Part shown: piece after piece, positions 1 to 8,757 of the stretch
Position numbering within the stretch: the first letter of the stretch is position 1
Layout: each line of letters starts with the position of its first letter
NCBI RefSeq assembly: GCF_041276405.1
Contig: NZ_JBGGGT010000002.1
Span: forward strand, 3,573,001 to 3,637,000
Length of the DNA stretch: 64,000 nucleotides
Source: Microvirga sp. TS319
GTDB taxonomy: Bacteria > Pseudomonadota > Alphaproteobacteria > Rhizobiales > Beijerinckiaceae
Direction: 5' to 3'
The notes under the pieces: generated by a model
Seen by the model: only the letters and a program-made list of their open reading frames with translations
Told to the model about the DNA's origin: nothing
The model's database searches: none
Made by a program: the position numbers and the translations under genes

Positions 1-1493
1 AGCCGCGCCAGAAAATCCATTGGACGGATGTGCTGCTTCAGTGTCGCTGCAACCATGCGAAGCACCTGATCGCCGGCGACATGCCCGGCCGCATCATTGA
101 CGCCCTTGAAGCCATCGAGATCGAGATAACACAATGCGTGCGGACGATTGCTGGCCTGTGCCGCCTTCATCGCGGAATTCAGCGCGTCTTCGAACGCGGT
201 TCTGTTGGGCAGGCCCGTGAGACCGTCATGGGCGGCGCGATATGCGAGATCGGACAGGAGCGTATCGCGCTCGCTCTCCGCGTGCTTCCGCGCCGTCAGA
301 TCCTGAAGCTGGCTGATCACCTCGCCATTGGATCCACCATCGGTGAAATGCACCGCCGATTGCAGGGCCCACCTGAGGGTCCCATCCTGATGGAGGAATC
401 GGGTTTCCCGCTCCAGGGACAGGATTTTTCCCGTGACGAGTTCGGCCATGACGGCGCGGGCGGAGTTCCATTCCTCCGGCTCCATGAAATCCCAGAGCTT
501 CTTTCCGATCAGCTCTCTCGGGGCATATCCGAGAAACCGCCCGTAGGCTTCGTTGGCTTCAAGGATCGTCCCGTCGTCCGAGGCGATGCTCATACCCACC
601 GGTGAACGCTCGATCACGGCCCTGAAGCGCGCCTCCTGCGCCCGCGCCTGGCTCTCGGCCAGTTCGAGAGCCTGTCTCTCCCGGTTGTAGCGGGTGATGT
701 CGAAATGCACGCAGGTTCTCAGTCCCTCGCGGCTGCGCTGTTCGACGATGCGAACCCAACGGTTTTTCGGAAGCGGAACTTCATAAGCGACGCCGGCAAA
801 GCGCTTGTCGTCCTGCAGGATGGGCCGTATGGCTTTCTCGTAATGCTCGCCGCCGCCCTCCTCCGGGTGCCGCTGCCATAGGGATTGGATGAGCTTTTCG
901 AGAGCCTGACCCGCAATATCCTGCTCCGGCAGCACCTCGTAGAGATGGCGGAACAGATCGTTGCAGGAGACGATGATGTTGTTGCGATCGAGCACGACGA
1001 TCGGATCCGGCATGCTCTCCATGGATGTCAGATGCGCAAGTTCCGGAGGCGCATTGGCAGGAAGGAAGAATCCGCGGCTTCGGCGCTGCGGCATCGGCAC
1101 TTCGGTCCAGGCTCTCATCTTTCCCGTACCGTCGAGAGGGTGAACCGCAACGCGAACCCAGCGCTCACGGTGCCTGAAGACGTAGGGAGGATGATCGGAA
1201 CGGTGTCGCGTAATGCTGCGCTCGATATATTCGTCGATGAACTGGACTTCGTCTTCATCCAGCCGAAGTGCGTAAAATCGTCGCAGGTTTTCGCTGTAGT
1301 GTTCTCCGATCGCGATATGTCCTGCGTGCTCTGGAAAGAAGTGTAGGAACGTCTCGTTCCAGAGAACGGCCCGATCATCCGTATCGAGGATGTAGACTGC
1401 GACACCGAGGGAATCGAGCAATGTCGCAATCGGAGCATAAAGCGCTCTGATACGGTCGGCAGAGATACCTGCCGACAAAGATACCGGAATCAC
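1..1493 (-). CDS. PAS-domain diguanylate cyclase (GGDEF), C-terminus cut by window edge
   Basis: The open reading frame enters from the left edge and reads leftwards, so the C-terminus lies outside the window; about 497 residues are visible. Three PAS-like segments follow one another (roughly residues 20-130, 155-255 and 285-400), the last with a PAC-like region containing RFRAVIERSPVGMSI and ETRFLHQDGTLRWALQS. A GGDEF domain then begins (HDGLTGLPNRTAFEDAL, then CYLDLDGFKGVNDAAGH); the GGDEF active-site loop itself is off-window. The family makes cyclic di-GMP, with PAS domains as input. No transmembrane segment is visible, so it is probably cytosolic. I chose the GTG at 1493 because an AGGGGGG ribosome site lies about 8 bases upstream; a GTG at 1541 is the alternative. 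An EAL domain could follow beyond the edge. Confidence 0.85.
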   Translation of the reverse strand, partial: MIPVSLSAGISADRIRALYAPIATLLDSLGVAVYILDTDDRAVLWNETFLHFFPEHAGHIAIGEHYSENLRRFYALRLDEDEVQFIDEYIERSITRHRSDHPPYVFRHRERWVRVAVHPLDGTGKMRAWTEVPMPQRRSRGFFLPANAPPELAHLTSMESMPDPIVVLDRNNIIVSCNDLFRHLYEVLPEQDIAGQALEKLIQSLWQRHPEEGGGEHYEKAIRPILQDDKRFAGVAYEVPLPKNRWVRIVEQRSREGLRTCVHFDITRYNRERQALELAESQARAQEARFRAVIERSPVGMSIASDDGTILEANEAYGRFLGYAPRELIGKKLWDFMEPEEWNSARAVMAELVTGKILSLERETRFLHQDGTLRWALQSAVHFTDGGSNGEVISQLQDLTARKHAESERDTLLSDLAYRAAHDGLTGLPNRTAFEDALNSAMKAAQASNRPHALCYLDLDGFKGVNDAAGHVAGDQVLRMVAATLKQHIRPMDFLAR

Positions 1494-1593
1494 GAAAAAG
1501 CCCCCCTGCGGCGGGTGCGCGATCCGGCCTGAGGTTTCCACATGCGTGATCCCGGCCTGTTTTCGACACACCCACGGAAGATTTGAAGCTCCC

Positions 1594-1860
1594 TTACGTC
1601 AGAAGGTCAACTCCCATCTGGGTAGAAGATCCGCCGACCCTGACGCTTCCCCGGAAAGTCATCCCGATGCCGTAAGGTCGTGTGTCCGTCGCAATTTTGG
1701 CCGCCGACTTGCCGGTGGGCGGCACAAAGGTCGGCGCGTTTGCGACAGGGCGAAGCGGGCGGTCCATCGCAGGCTTGGCGCGCTTCTCTCCCGAGGCTTC
1801 GATCCGGCATGAAGCTGCATTTCGGCCGACATCGGCATCGGGCTTCAGTCTGTCGCCCAT
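1594..1860 (-). CDS. Possible small hypothetical protein, 88 aa
   Basis: This is an 88-codon frame with an ATG start preceded by AGGAAAGGG at a reasonable distance, upstream of the GGDEF gene and in the same direction. The product is basic, rich in Arg, Pro and Ala, and has no signal peptide, membrane segment or motif I recognise. The stop lies close to the stop that bounds the neighbouring GGDEF frame. It sits in a stretch of about 400 bases with no other credible gene and next to an intergenic repeat. It may be a real lineage-specific gene, a decayed gene or chance; only the ribosome site argues for it. Confidence 0.35.
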   Translation of the reverse strand: MGDRLKPDADVGRNAASCRIEASGEKRAKPAMDRPLRPVANAPTFVPPTGKSAAKIATDTRPYGIGMTFRGSVRVGGSSTQMGVDLLT

Positions 1861-1893
1861 GAGGCCCTTTCCTGGGCGACAGACGGGAGGCTT

Positions 1894-2011
1894 GGTCCAT
1901 CCGTGCGAAAAGTGGACCCGGCTTTTCGCAAGAACGATGCGCTGTTCTAACGTGGGAGCGTCGGATCAAACCCCAGAAGGGCAAATCCACCTCCCGCGTC
2001 CGATGCTCTAG
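1894..2011. repeat. Intergenic palindromic mosaic repeat, locus A
   Basis: Two modules lie side by side. The first contains GTGCGAAAAGTGGACCCGG and ends in ACGATGCGC-like sequence; the second runs from GAGCGTCGGA to CGATGCTCTAG. The right-hand end overlaps the stop codon of gapR (TAG, read on the minus strand). Confidence 0.8.
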
Positions 2012-2265
2012 ACCATCCCGAGCGCCTGCATGTAGAGCTCGAGAATGGCCTCTTCCTCCTGGCGTTCGGCATAGTCGCGCTTGCGGAGGGAAACGATCTT
2101 GCGGAGCACCTTGGTGTCGAAGCCGTTGCCCTTGGCCTCGGCATAGACGTCCTTGATGTCGCCCGCGATGCCGGCCTTCTCCTCCTCGAGACGCTCGATG
2201 CGCTCGATGAAGGCCTTCAGCTGATCGGCTGCGACGGATTCGGTGTTGAAAGCTGCGTCATCCAT
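2008..2265 (-). CDS. gapR: GapR family nucleoid-associated protein (DUF2312)
   Basis: The 85-residue product matches the DUF2312/GapR family in length and layout: a short N-terminal tail, a coiled-coil helix ([19 protein letters not shown]), then the conserved [17 protein letters not shown] segment and an acidic helix ending in LYMQALGMV. In Caulobacter GapR binds overtwisted, AT-rich DNA ahead of replication and transcription forks and stimulates topoisomerases. It is the third gene of a minus-strand group after a formylglutamate amidohydrolase-like gene and a DUF1244 gene (62 bases upstream). Its TAG stop coincides with the CTAG edge of a palindromic repeat. Confidence 0.93.
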   Translation of the reverse strand: MDDAAFNTESVAADQLKAFIERIERLEEEKAGIAGDIKDVYAEAKGNGFDTKVLRKIVSLRKRDYAERQEEEAILELYMQALGMV

Positions 2266-2327
2266 GATGAAGCCCCTGAATTGATGGCGTTGGCGCCAGT
2301 GTTATCGTCGATTTGGTTGAAGTGGAT

Positions 2328-2633
2328 TTAATGCCCCGGCTTCGATTTCCCGAATTGGTCGAGCTGCGTGGGGGACGCGTCCTTCTGGTGGCGCGCTTTC
2401 CACTCTTCGTATGGCATGCCGTAAACGTATGTCCGGCTCTCGTCCTTGGACAGGGGCACCTGCCTGGCATCGGCGGCATCCTTGAGCCAGTTGGACAGGC
2501 AGTTCCGGCAAAAGCCCGCCAGGTTCATGAGATCTATGTTCTGGACATCGGTGCGTTCCCGCAGGTGCTCCAACAGCCTGCGAAAGGCGGCCGCCTCCAG
2601 TTCGGTGCGGGTCGCATCGTCGAGGTCTTTCAT
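2328..2633 (-). CDS. DUF1244 domain protein
   Basis: The product has 101 residues and matches the DUF1244 family in its central block (RTDVQNIDLMNLAGFCRNC then LSNWL), which carries two cysteines three residues apart. The family is small, cytosolic and of unknown function; it is common in Alpha- and Gammaproteobacteria. No signal peptide or membrane segment is visible. It starts 15 bases after the amidohydrolase-like gene and is followed by gapR, so the three are probably cotranscribed. I see nothing that assigns a biochemical role. Confidence 0.88.
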   Translation of the reverse strand: MKDLDDATRTELEAAAFRRLLEHLRERTDVQNIDLMNLAGFCRNCLSNWLKDAADARQVPLSKDESRTYVYGMPYEEWKARHQKDASPTQLDQFGKSKPGH

Positions 2634-2648
2634 GAGCCCTCTCCCTCT

Positions 2649-3482
2649 TCAGTGTTGGCGCAAGCGCTCGCGGGTACGCGTTCCGAAGATCGCCGGCTTG
2701 CGCAGTTCCGACCGCGTCGCCAGGGGCTTGAGGAGCCGGGCGAAGCGCTCGGCCCATTCCTCCGCCCCCTCGTCCGAGGCGATCAGATCCTGCCGGATCT
2801 CGATCAGCGCATTGGCCAGGCCCCGGATCGTGGCATGCCGGTCGACCGTATCGCCGGCGAGGGCCCCATCATAGGGTTCGTTGTCACCGACGACGAGTCC
2901 TTTCTCGGCCGCGAGTCCCTCCAGAAGAGGCCGGGCATAGCGATCGTCCGCATCCCACAGGATGCCCACGTGCCAGGGGCGCGGCCAGCCGCGCCAGACC
3001 GGGGTGTAGCTGTGCACGGTCACGATCGCCGGCGGATGGCCCGACGCCATGGCTTTGTGAATGGCGTCCAAGATGGCCGCATCGTAAGGATCGTAGAAGC
3101 GTTCGATGCGTCTTTGAATCTCCGCCTCGTCCACCTTGGCGTTCCCCGGCACCACCGCGCCGTCCGAGAGGCGCATGACCAGTGTCGGGTCGTCCCGCCC
3201 CCGGTTGGGGTCGATGACGAGGCGTGAAAACCGGGTGAGGATCGCCGGAGCGTTGAGGCGGCGAGCCAGCGAGCGGGTGACCGCGGCCGCCCCGATGTCG
3301 TAGGCGATATGCCGCTGGAACTCGCTGGCCGGCAGGCCGAGGTCGGCGAGATCGGGCGGCACGGCATTCGATGCATGGTCGCAGAGAAGAAGAATGCCGG
3401 ATTCGAGAGTTCCCTCGAGGATCTCGACAGGATGGGGCTCAAGGGCGGGGTCGGCGCTCTTGAGCGCGGCAGAAGCGGACAT
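2649..3482 (-). CDS. N-formylglutamate amidohydrolase family protein
   Basis: The 277-residue product belongs to the N-formylglutamate amidohydrolase (FGase) family, seen in the motifs LLCDHASNAVP (about residue 33), HIAYDIGAAAVTRSLARRL, NRGRDDPTLVMRLSDG and TVHSYTPVWRGWPRPWHVG. Family members hydrolyse N-formyl- or N-acyl-glutamate or related amides; this copy is the more divergent of two in the window and its substrate cannot be told from sequence. It lacks a signal peptide. It heads the operon with DUF1244 and gapR and is divergent from the DMT transporter (105-base gap). The second copy lies at 9693-10583. Confidence 0.85.
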   Translation of the reverse strand: MSASAALKSADPALEPHPVEILEGTLESGILLLCDHASNAVPPDLADLGLPASEFQRHIAYDIGAAAVTRSLARRLNAPAILTRFSRLVIDPNRGRDDPTLVMRLSDGAVVPGNAKVDEAEIQRRIERFYDPYDAAILDAIHKAMASGHPPAIVTVHSYTPVWRGWPRPWHVGILWDADDRYARPLLEGLAAEKGLVVGDNEPYDGALAGDTVDRHATIRGLANALIEIRQDLIASDEGAEEWAERFARLLKPLATRSELRKPAIFGTRTRERLRQH

Positions 3483-3587
3483 GGCTTAAAGTGTGAAACA
3501 AGACATTGATTGGCAGGGGAAAACCCTTACCCTGCGCGCCGCCCTCTGACAACGCGACCATCCGCGCAACGACCTGGCGATCAAAAA

Positions 3588-4511
3588 ATGTCCTCAATCT
3601 CCACTCCGGCACGGTCCGAGTCCGGCTTCGTCACCGCTTTCGCAGCTCTTTGCCTGGGCGCGGTCGCCATGGGCATCTCCCCCATTTTCGTGCGCTTCGC
3701 CTCTGCCGGCGTGAGCGGGGCGCCGGCCGATGTGGGTCCCTTCACGAGCGCCTTCTGGCGCGTTTCCCTCTGCCTGCCGCTGCTCTATGCGTGGATGCGG
3801 CTGGAAGAGCGAAAGGCGCCCGCCGATACGCCACGGATCCCCTTCTCCCGTGCCGCGATCCTGGGAGGCCTCGTCTTCACGGGCGACCTTCTGGTCTGGC
3901 ACCTCGCCATCCTCAAGACCACGGTCGCCAATGCGACCTTCTTCGCCACGATGGCCCCCCTCGTGGTGGTGCTGGTGGTGTGGCTGGTGCTGCGACAGAA
4001 GGTTTCGCGGGGCACCTTCGTCGGCCTGGGTCTGTGCCTTCTGGGCGGCGGCGCCCTCATCGGCCAGAGCATGCATGCCGATCCGGCCCGTCTCACGGGC
4101 GATCTTCTCGGCCTCGCCACGGCTTTCTTCTTCGGCCTCTACTTCATCGTCGCGAGCAAAGCGCGCAAGACGGCGGGAGCCGCGCGGGTGACCTTCGAGA
4201 CCAGTCTCATCACCGCGGCCCTTCTTCTCGTGGTCGCGCTCGTCTTCGAAAACCGCATCATGCCGCAGACCTGGCAGGGAGCGGCGGCGTTGTTCGCCAT
4301 GTCCTATGTCAGCCATGCGGGCGGCCAGGGGCTGCTCTCCGTCGCCCTCGGGATTCTGCCCCCGGTCTTCTCGTCTCTCGTCATCTTCCTTGAATCGATT
4401 GCGGCGGCGGTATTCGGCTGGGTGATTCTCGGCGAGCCGCTCACTCTGATCCAGAGCCTGGGAGGCGCCTTGATCCTGCTGGGAATCTGGGTCGCCCGCC
4501 CGGAAAACTAG
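3588..4511 (+). CDS. DMT superfamily transporter (EamA domains)
   Basis: The 307-residue product has about ten hydrophobic segments and two EamA-type halves, the first starting at FAALCLGAVAMGISPIFVRF and the second near the DLLGLATAFFFGLYFIVAS segment. Members of this superfamily export small metabolites such as amino acids across the inner membrane; the substrate here is unknown. I chose the ATG at 3588, which gives a short polar N-terminus before the first membrane helix; upstream TTG codons (3506, 3510) would add an implausible Pro/Arg-rich tail. There is no strong ribosome site. The gene stands alone, divergent from the amidohydrolase operon. Confidence 0.88.
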   Translation: MSSISTPARSESGFVTAFAALCLGAVAMGISPIFVRFASAGVSGAPADVGPFTSAFWRVSLCLPLLYAWMRLEERKAPADTPRIPFSRAAILGGLVFTGDLLVWHLAILKTTVANATFFATMAPLVVVLVVWLVLRQKVSRGTFVGLGLCLLGGGALIGQSMHADPARLTGDLLGLATAFFFGLYFIVASKARKTAGAARVTFETSLITAALLLVVALVFENRIMPQTWQGAAALFAMSYVSHAGGQGLLSVALGILPPVFSSLVIFLESIAAAVFGWVILGEPLTLIQSLGGALILLGIWVARPEN

Positions 4512-4723
4512 GCCCTATGGGCACCGCAGCCCTCTTCGAACAAGGGGGAAATGCCTTGCGAGGAGACCCCAGGACGGCGCCCGCGATTTTTTTAGCGGGC
4601 TAAATGTCTCGAAGGGCGCCTTTTGGGTCTTGATGCAATGCGTCTTCTGGCCGACAAGGATTCGACATAGTTCTCGAAGCATTGTGCGATTTCATTCCTG
4701 ACCCGTTGACCGAATCGACGTCC

Positions 4724-5191
4724 ATGAAGGTTTTGACACTTCCCTCGGCCTCCCGGCGGCTGCGAAGCCTTGCACTGATGGCGGCCTCGCTGGGCGGCCT
4801 TGTCCTCGCAGCCTCTCCGGCACGCGCGGATCTGCGTCTGTGCAACATGACGTCGAGCCGCGTCGGCGTCGCCCTCGGTTACCGGGACCCGCAAGGATGG
4901 GTGACTGAGGGCTGGTGGAACCTGAACGCCCGTGGATGCGAGACCCTGCTCAAAGGGCAGCTCGGCGGCCGCTTCTATTACATCTACGCCATCGATTACG
5001 ACCGGGGCGGGGAATGGAGCGGACGCTCCTTCATGTGCACCCGCGAGCGGGAATTCACGATCCGCGGCACGGAAGATTGCCTTGCACGAGGCTTTGATCG
5101 CAGCGGCTTCTTTGAAGTCGATACCGGTGAACAGAAGAGCTGGACCATCCAGCTGACAGAGACGAATCGCCCAGGGGGGGCACAGCCATGA
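4724..5191 (+). CDS. DUF1036 secreted protein
   Basis: The product has 155 residues: a Sec signal peptide with a basic start, a hydrophobic core (ALMAASLGGLVLAAS) and a cleavage site after ARA, then a mature domain of the DUF1036 family starting DLRLCNMTSSRVGVALGY. The aromatic, cysteine-containing pattern (NARGCETLL, FYYIYAIDYDRGGEWSG, RSFMCT) fits the family, whose function is unknown; it should be periplasmic. The ATG at 4724 begins a clean signal peptide, while an upstream start would not. Its last four bases overlap the start of pyk (ATGA), so the two are probably translationally coupled. Confidence 0.9.
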   Translation: MKVLTLPSASRRLRSLALMAASLGGLVLAASPARADLRLCNMTSSRVGVALGYRDPQGWVTEGWWNLNARGCETLLKGQLGGRFYYIYAIDYDRGGEWSGRSFMCTREREFTIRGTEDCLARGFDRSGFFEVDTGEQKSWTIQLTETNRPGGAQP

Positions 5192-6624
5192 GACGCTCAA
5201 GGCGCACGAAAATTCTCGCGACTCTCGGACCGGCCTCCGAGTCCCAGGACATGATCGAGAAGTTGTTCAAGGCGGGCGCCGACGTGTTCCGCCTGAACAT
5301 GAGCCATCTGCCGCGCGAAAAGCTGAAAGAGCGCGTGGCGATGATCCGGGCGGTGGAGGCGAAGTTCAAGCGCCCCATCGCGATCCTCGCGGATCTGCAG
5401 GGCCCGAAGCTGCGCGTGGGCGCGTTCGAGGGCGACAGCGCCATGCTGAAGCCGGGACAGACCTTCACGCTCGATGCCGACCCGGCGCTCGGTGGGACGG
5501 AGCGTGTCCATCTGCCTCACCCCGAAATCCTCTCCTCCCTCGAACCCGGCCATACGGTGCTCATCGACGACGGCAAGTTGCGTCTTCGCGTCAAGAGCGT
5601 GAAGCAGGGCTCCGCCGCGACGACCGTGGAGGTCGCCGGCAAGATCTCGAACCGCAAGGGCGTGAGCCTGCCGGACACGACGATCCCCGTCGCCGCCATG
5701 ACCGAGAAGGACCGCTCGGATCTCGAAGCGGCCCTCGATGCGGGCGTCGACTGGATCGCGCTGTCCTTCGTGCAGCGTCCCGAGGACGTGGCCGAGGTGA
5801 AGAAGGTTGCGCGCGGACGCGCGCTCGTCATGTCCAAGCTCGAAAAGCCTCAGGCGATCACGCGTCTCGACGAGATCATGGAGATTTCGGACGCCGTCAT
5901 GGTTGCCCGCGGCGATCTCGGCGTGGAGATGCCGCTCGAAAAGGTGCCCGGCATTCAGAAACGCATCGTTCGCGCGGCGCGGCGCCTCGGCAAGCCGGTG
6001 GTGGTGGCGACGCAGATGCTGGAATCCATGATCACCTCGCCGGTTCCGACCCGCGCGGAGGTCTCCGACGTAGCGACCGCCGTCTATGACGGCGCCGACG
6101 CGGTGATGCTCTCGGCCGAAAGCGCCTCGGGTCAGTATCCCGTCGATGCGGTGGCCACCATGAGCCGGATCGCGGAGGAAGTGGAGCAGGACCAGAACTA
6201 CTGGTCCATCATGCGCACCCTCAACACCGAGCCGGAAGCGACCGGCTCGGACGCGATCGCGGCCGGCGCGCATCAGATCGCGCATACGCTCAACCTCAAG
6301 ACGATCGCCGCCTGGACCTCGTCCGGTTCCACGGCCTTCCGCATCGCGCGCGAACGACCGAACTCGACGGTGATCGCGCTCACGCCGAGCCAGGACACGG
6401 CCCGCCGGCTCGCACTCGTGTGGGGCGTTCACTCGATCCGCACCAAGGATGCGAGCGACATCGATGACATGGCCTTCCGCGCCTGCAAGTTCGCCGTGCG
6501 CGAGGGCCATTCGGACGTGGGCGATCGCATCATCATCGTGGCAGGCGTTCCCTTCGGGACGCCGGGAGCCACCAACATGGTGCGCATCGCCTTCATCAAC
6601 CAGGAGCATGCCGCCCAGGCTTGA
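5188..6624 (+). CDS. pyk: Pyruvate kinase
   Basis: The 478-residue product is a full-length pyruvate kinase converting phosphoenolpyruvate and ADP to pyruvate and ATP. It starts with RRTKILATLGPASES, contains the substrate-binding RLNMSH region, the B domain (about residues 70-165), the family signature around MSKLEKPQAI and the EISDAVMVARGDLGVEMP active-site stretch with the metal-binding Glu/Asp, and the C-terminal regulatory domain from about residue 350. The ATG overlaps the stop of the DUF1036 gene. This pairing of a small secreted protein with pyk is seen in related alphaproteobacteria as far as I recall. The gene is followed by a hairpin and a repeat block. Confidence 0.97.
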   Translation: MRRSRRTKILATLGPASESQDMIEKLFKAGADVFRLNMSHLPREKLKERVAMIRAVEAKFKRPIAILADLQGPKLRVGAFEGDSAMLKPGQTFTLDADPALGGTERVHLPHPEILSSLEPGHTVLIDDGKLRLRVKSVKQGSAATTVEVAGKISNRKGVSLPDTTIPVAAMTEKDRSDLEAALDAGVDWIALSFVQRPEDVAEVKKVARGRALVMSKLEKPQAITRLDEIMEISDAVMVARGDLGVEMPLEKVPGIQKRIVRAARRLGKPVVVATQMLESMITSPVPTRAEVSDVATAVYDGADAVMLSAESASGQYPVDAVATMSRIAEEVEQDQNYWSIMRTLNTEPEATGSDAIAAGAHQIAHTLNLKTIAAWTSSGSTAFRIARERPNSTVIALTPSQDTARRLALVWGVHSIRTKDASDIDDMAFRACKFAVREGHSDVGDRIIIVAGVPFGTPGATNMVRIAFINQEHAAQA

Positions 6625-6654
6625 TGCACAGGGCGCCATTGTTGCCTTCCCTGT

Positions 6655-6679
6655 CATGGCCGCACCCGGTGCGGCCATG
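6655..6679. terminator. Hairpin downstream of pyk
   Basis: An 11-bp perfect inverted repeat (CATGGCCGCAC / GTGCGGCCATG) with a 3-base loop lies about 30 bases after the pyk stop. No run of T follows, so intrinsic termination is uncertain; it could protect the transcript end. Confidence 0.4.
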
Positions 6680-6686
6680 CACGTCT

Positions 6687-6941
6687 TAGCGCATCGGGCG
6701 TGAAATCGAATTCACGTCCGCGCTTCAACTTTTTGGTTTGGCGCATCTTTCCACGCAAAAGTGGACCTGCACTTTTGGGATCCATCCGATACTTTCTCCT
6801 TGGATTGGAGCATCGTTCGGGCGGACCCGAAGGGCCGCGTCAGCGAATACCGGATCCACTTTTTCGCTCGATGCTCCCTTCTTAGATCAGCGCATCGTTC
6901 GGAGCGAAAAACCGGGTCCACTTTTTCGCTCGATGCGCTAA
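6687..6941. repeat. Intergenic palindromic mosaic repeat, locus B
   Basis: The block fills most of the roughly 390-base space between pyk and the hydrolase gene. It chains several modules: a GCGCATCGGGCGTG unit, a unit with AAAGTGGACCTGCACTTTT, a GAGCATCGTTCGGGCGGACC unit with GGATCCACTTTTTCGCTCG, and a final GCGCATCGTTCGGAGCG unit ending in CGATGCGCTAA. I see no gene in this space. Confidence 0.8.
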
Positions 6942-7014
6942 CCAGCAGCCCTTCCCAAGACGTGGATGCCCGGCTCGAGGCCAAGCACGGCGTGGGCGAA
7001 GCCGGCTTCATCAC

Positions 7015-8034
7015 TCATCCGGTTTCACCACCCCTGCCCTGCCCTGCCCTGCCCTGCCCCGCGAGGGCGACGGACGAATCCGAGATCCGCTCGGCCAGAA
7101 CCTCGATGGCCGCGAGAACCCGTTGTCCTTCCGCATATTGCGGCATGTGCCCAATGCCCGGCAGCAGGATGAGCTCGGCCCCCGGCACCGCATTCGCGAA
7201 GGAGCGGCTGTGCAGATCGGTCCAGACGATCTCGTCGCACTCGCCGGCGATGACGAGCGCCGGCATGCGGATGTCGCCATAGCGGGGGCTTTGGCGGACG
7301 ACGGCATCGTACATGACGGCGAAGTCCTGCATGTTCGCCTCGTAGGCGCGTGGCCGGAAGGCGAGCGGGATGAAGCCGTTGCGAACGATGCCCGGAGTCG
7401 GCTCCTGCGGGGCGTAGGTTTTTTTCTTCATCCACGGCCGCAGCACGAGCGTGACAGGTATCGCGAACGTGCGCATGGCGAGCCATCCCGCCCCGGATGT
7501 GATCAGCCGCCGATACCAGCCGGTATACCCGCCTGGCCAGGGCGTGGTGATGCCCGCCAGAATGACGATGGCCCCGGTCACATCACGATGGTCGAGGGCG
7601 AAATGCGGCACGAGGGTGCCCGACCAGGAATGCCCGACGATGACCGCGTTACGTACGTGGAGCCTGCGCAAGGCCTCGGCGATCAGGGCCGCCTGGCGCG
7701 CGGGCTCGGCCTCGCGCAAGCCTCCCTTCCGCTCGCTCCAGCCATGGCCGGGCCGGTCGAAGGCCAGGACCCGGTAGCGCTGCGCGAGATGCGAGCCGAG
7801 GCCGAACATCGATTCGGCGAGGTTGGATGATGCGCCATGGAGAAGGACAATGGTGCCGCGCGGCAGGCCCTCGGGCGCGACGTCCCGGTAATGGAGCCTC
7901 GAACCTGCGACCTCGATGAATCGGCCCGTCGGTGGATAGCGGCGCCCGACGATCCAGGTGTGGATACCGGTAAACGCGGCTCCGGCGGTGGCAAGAAGAA
8001 GAAATGCAGCCAGGAGGGCGAGAACGTGGCTCAT
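7015..8034 (-). CDS. Alpha/beta hydrolase with N-terminal membrane anchor
   Basis: The 339-residue product begins with one hydrophobic segment (MSHVLALLAAFLLLATAGAA) that is either an anchor or a signal, followed by an alpha/beta hydrolase fold. The oxyanion region is VLLHGASSNL, the nucleophile elbow is VGHSWSG (Ser), the acid is in the VIAGECDEIVW region and the His is near GIGHMPQYAEGQR. The family hydrolyses esters, amides or epoxides; substrate unknown. I chose the ATG at 8034 because upstream sequence belongs to a repeat. The extreme C-terminus (AGQGRAGQGRGGETG) is encoded by a run of five CCCTG units, so its length and frame may vary between strains. Confidence 0.85.
   Translation of the reverse strand: MSHVLALLAAFLLLATAGAAFTGIHTWIVGRRYPPTGRFIEVAGSRLHYRDVAPEGLPRGTIVLLHGASSNLAESMFGLGSHLAQRYRVLAFDRPGHGWSERKGGLREAEPARQAALIAEALRRLHVRNAVIVGHSWSGTLVPHFALDHRDVTGAIVILAGITTPWPGGYTGWYRRLITSGAGWLAMRTFAIPVTLVLRPWMKKKTYAPQEPTPGIVRNGFIPLAFRPRAYEANMQDFAVMYDAVVRQSPRYGDIRMPALVIAGECDEIVWTDLHSRSFANAVPGAELILLPGIGHMPQYAEGQRVLAAIEVLAERISDSSVALAGQGRAGQGRGGETG
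7032..7056. repeat. Pentanucleotide tandem repeat (CCCTG)5
   Basis: Five perfect CCCTG units, read as CAGGG on the coding strand, lie in the last codons of the hydrolase gene. Gain or loss of one unit shifts the frame close to the stop codon and would alter the C-terminal tail. Confidence 0.9.
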
Positions 8035-8046
8035 CGTGAAACGCGG

Positions 8047-8160
8047 GCTAGAGCATCGGACGTGAAAGGTGGAATCCACCTTTCACGTCCGATGCTCTCG
8101 TCTTGGAAAGAGCGCATCGTTCTGGCGAAAAATCGGGCCACTTTTTCGCACGATACGTTA
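8047..8160. repeat. Intergenic palindromic mosaic repeat, locus C
   Basis: The first module is a near-perfect palindrome running from CTAGAGCATCGGACGTGAAA to its complement ending in CGATGCTC. The second starts GCGCATCGTTCTGGCG and ends CACGATACGTTA, the last three bases being the stop codon of the TPR gene on the minus strand. Confidence 0.8.
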
Positions 8161-8757
8161 GAGATCCTGCCCGTCCACGTCGGGGATGAGGCGGTCCACG
8201 ATCGTCTTCACGCTCGATTGTTGCGGATTGATCGTCAGCACGTGCCGATAAGCCTCGAGCGCCCGCGCCTTGTCGTCGGAAGCCATCAGGATATGGCCGA
8301 GTCCGGTCCAGGCGTTGAAATGGCGCGGCTCGATCGCGAGCGCCCGGCTGAGATCCGCCATGGCCCCGACCGGATCGTCCAGCTGATAGAACACCGTCGC
8401 CCGGCGATACCAGGCCTCCGCCCAGTTCGGCTGAAGGGCCAGCACCCGGTCGAGCAGTTCGACGGCGAGCGGGAACTCCTTCTTCTCGAAGGCCTCCGTG
8501 GCCCGGCCGAGGAGCAGGTCCGCCGTATCGGAGCCGGAACGCGCGAATCGCCGCTCGATCAGGTTCGAGATGCCCTCCGCCTCGCGCTCCGAGCCGGCCT
8601 TGGAGAGGCGGTCGAACAGATCGTCGAGCGTGACGGGCTTGGGCTTGGGCGGCTGCTCCTTCGCCGAAGGCGAATGAGGTCGAGCGGCCTCCTGCGCATT
8701 CGAGGGATACGCGGCGAGGCTCAGCGATGCGGTCAGCAGGAACGCAAAAAAACGCAT
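8158..8757 (-). CDS. Exported tetratricopeptide-repeat protein
   Basis: The 199-residue product has a Sec signal peptide (MRFFAFLLTASLSLAAYPSNA), a Pro/Lys-rich linker (about residues 22-42) and three TPR units between about residues 80 and 185 (for example LLGRATEAFEKKEFPLAVEL and AWYRRATVFYQLDDPVGAMA). TPR proteins mediate protein-protein contacts; this one should act in the periplasm, with partners unknown. The start codon lies inside the stem of the intrinsic terminator that follows rpmJ, so transcription from rpmJ should seldom reach it. Its stop is the last three bases of a palindromic repeat. Confidence 0.85.
   Translation of the reverse strand: MRFFAFLLTASLSLAAYPSNAQEAARPHSPSAKEQPPKPKPVTLDDLFDRLSKAGSEREAEGISNLIERRFARSGSDTADLLLGRATEAFEKKEFPLAVELLDRVLALQPNWAEAWYRRATVFYQLDDPVGAMADLSRALAIEPRHFNAWTGLGHILMASDDKARALEAYRHVLTINPQQSSVKTIVDRLIPDVDGQDL

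Noticed and set aside
1682..2011. 109-codon plus-strand frame right of the GGDEF gene
   Set aside because: Its second half is translated repeat sequence and ends inside the gapR stop region.
4579..4600. Terminator after the DMT gene (GCCCGC/GCGGGC)
   Set aside because: The stem is only 6 bp with a 10-base loop and no T run on either side.
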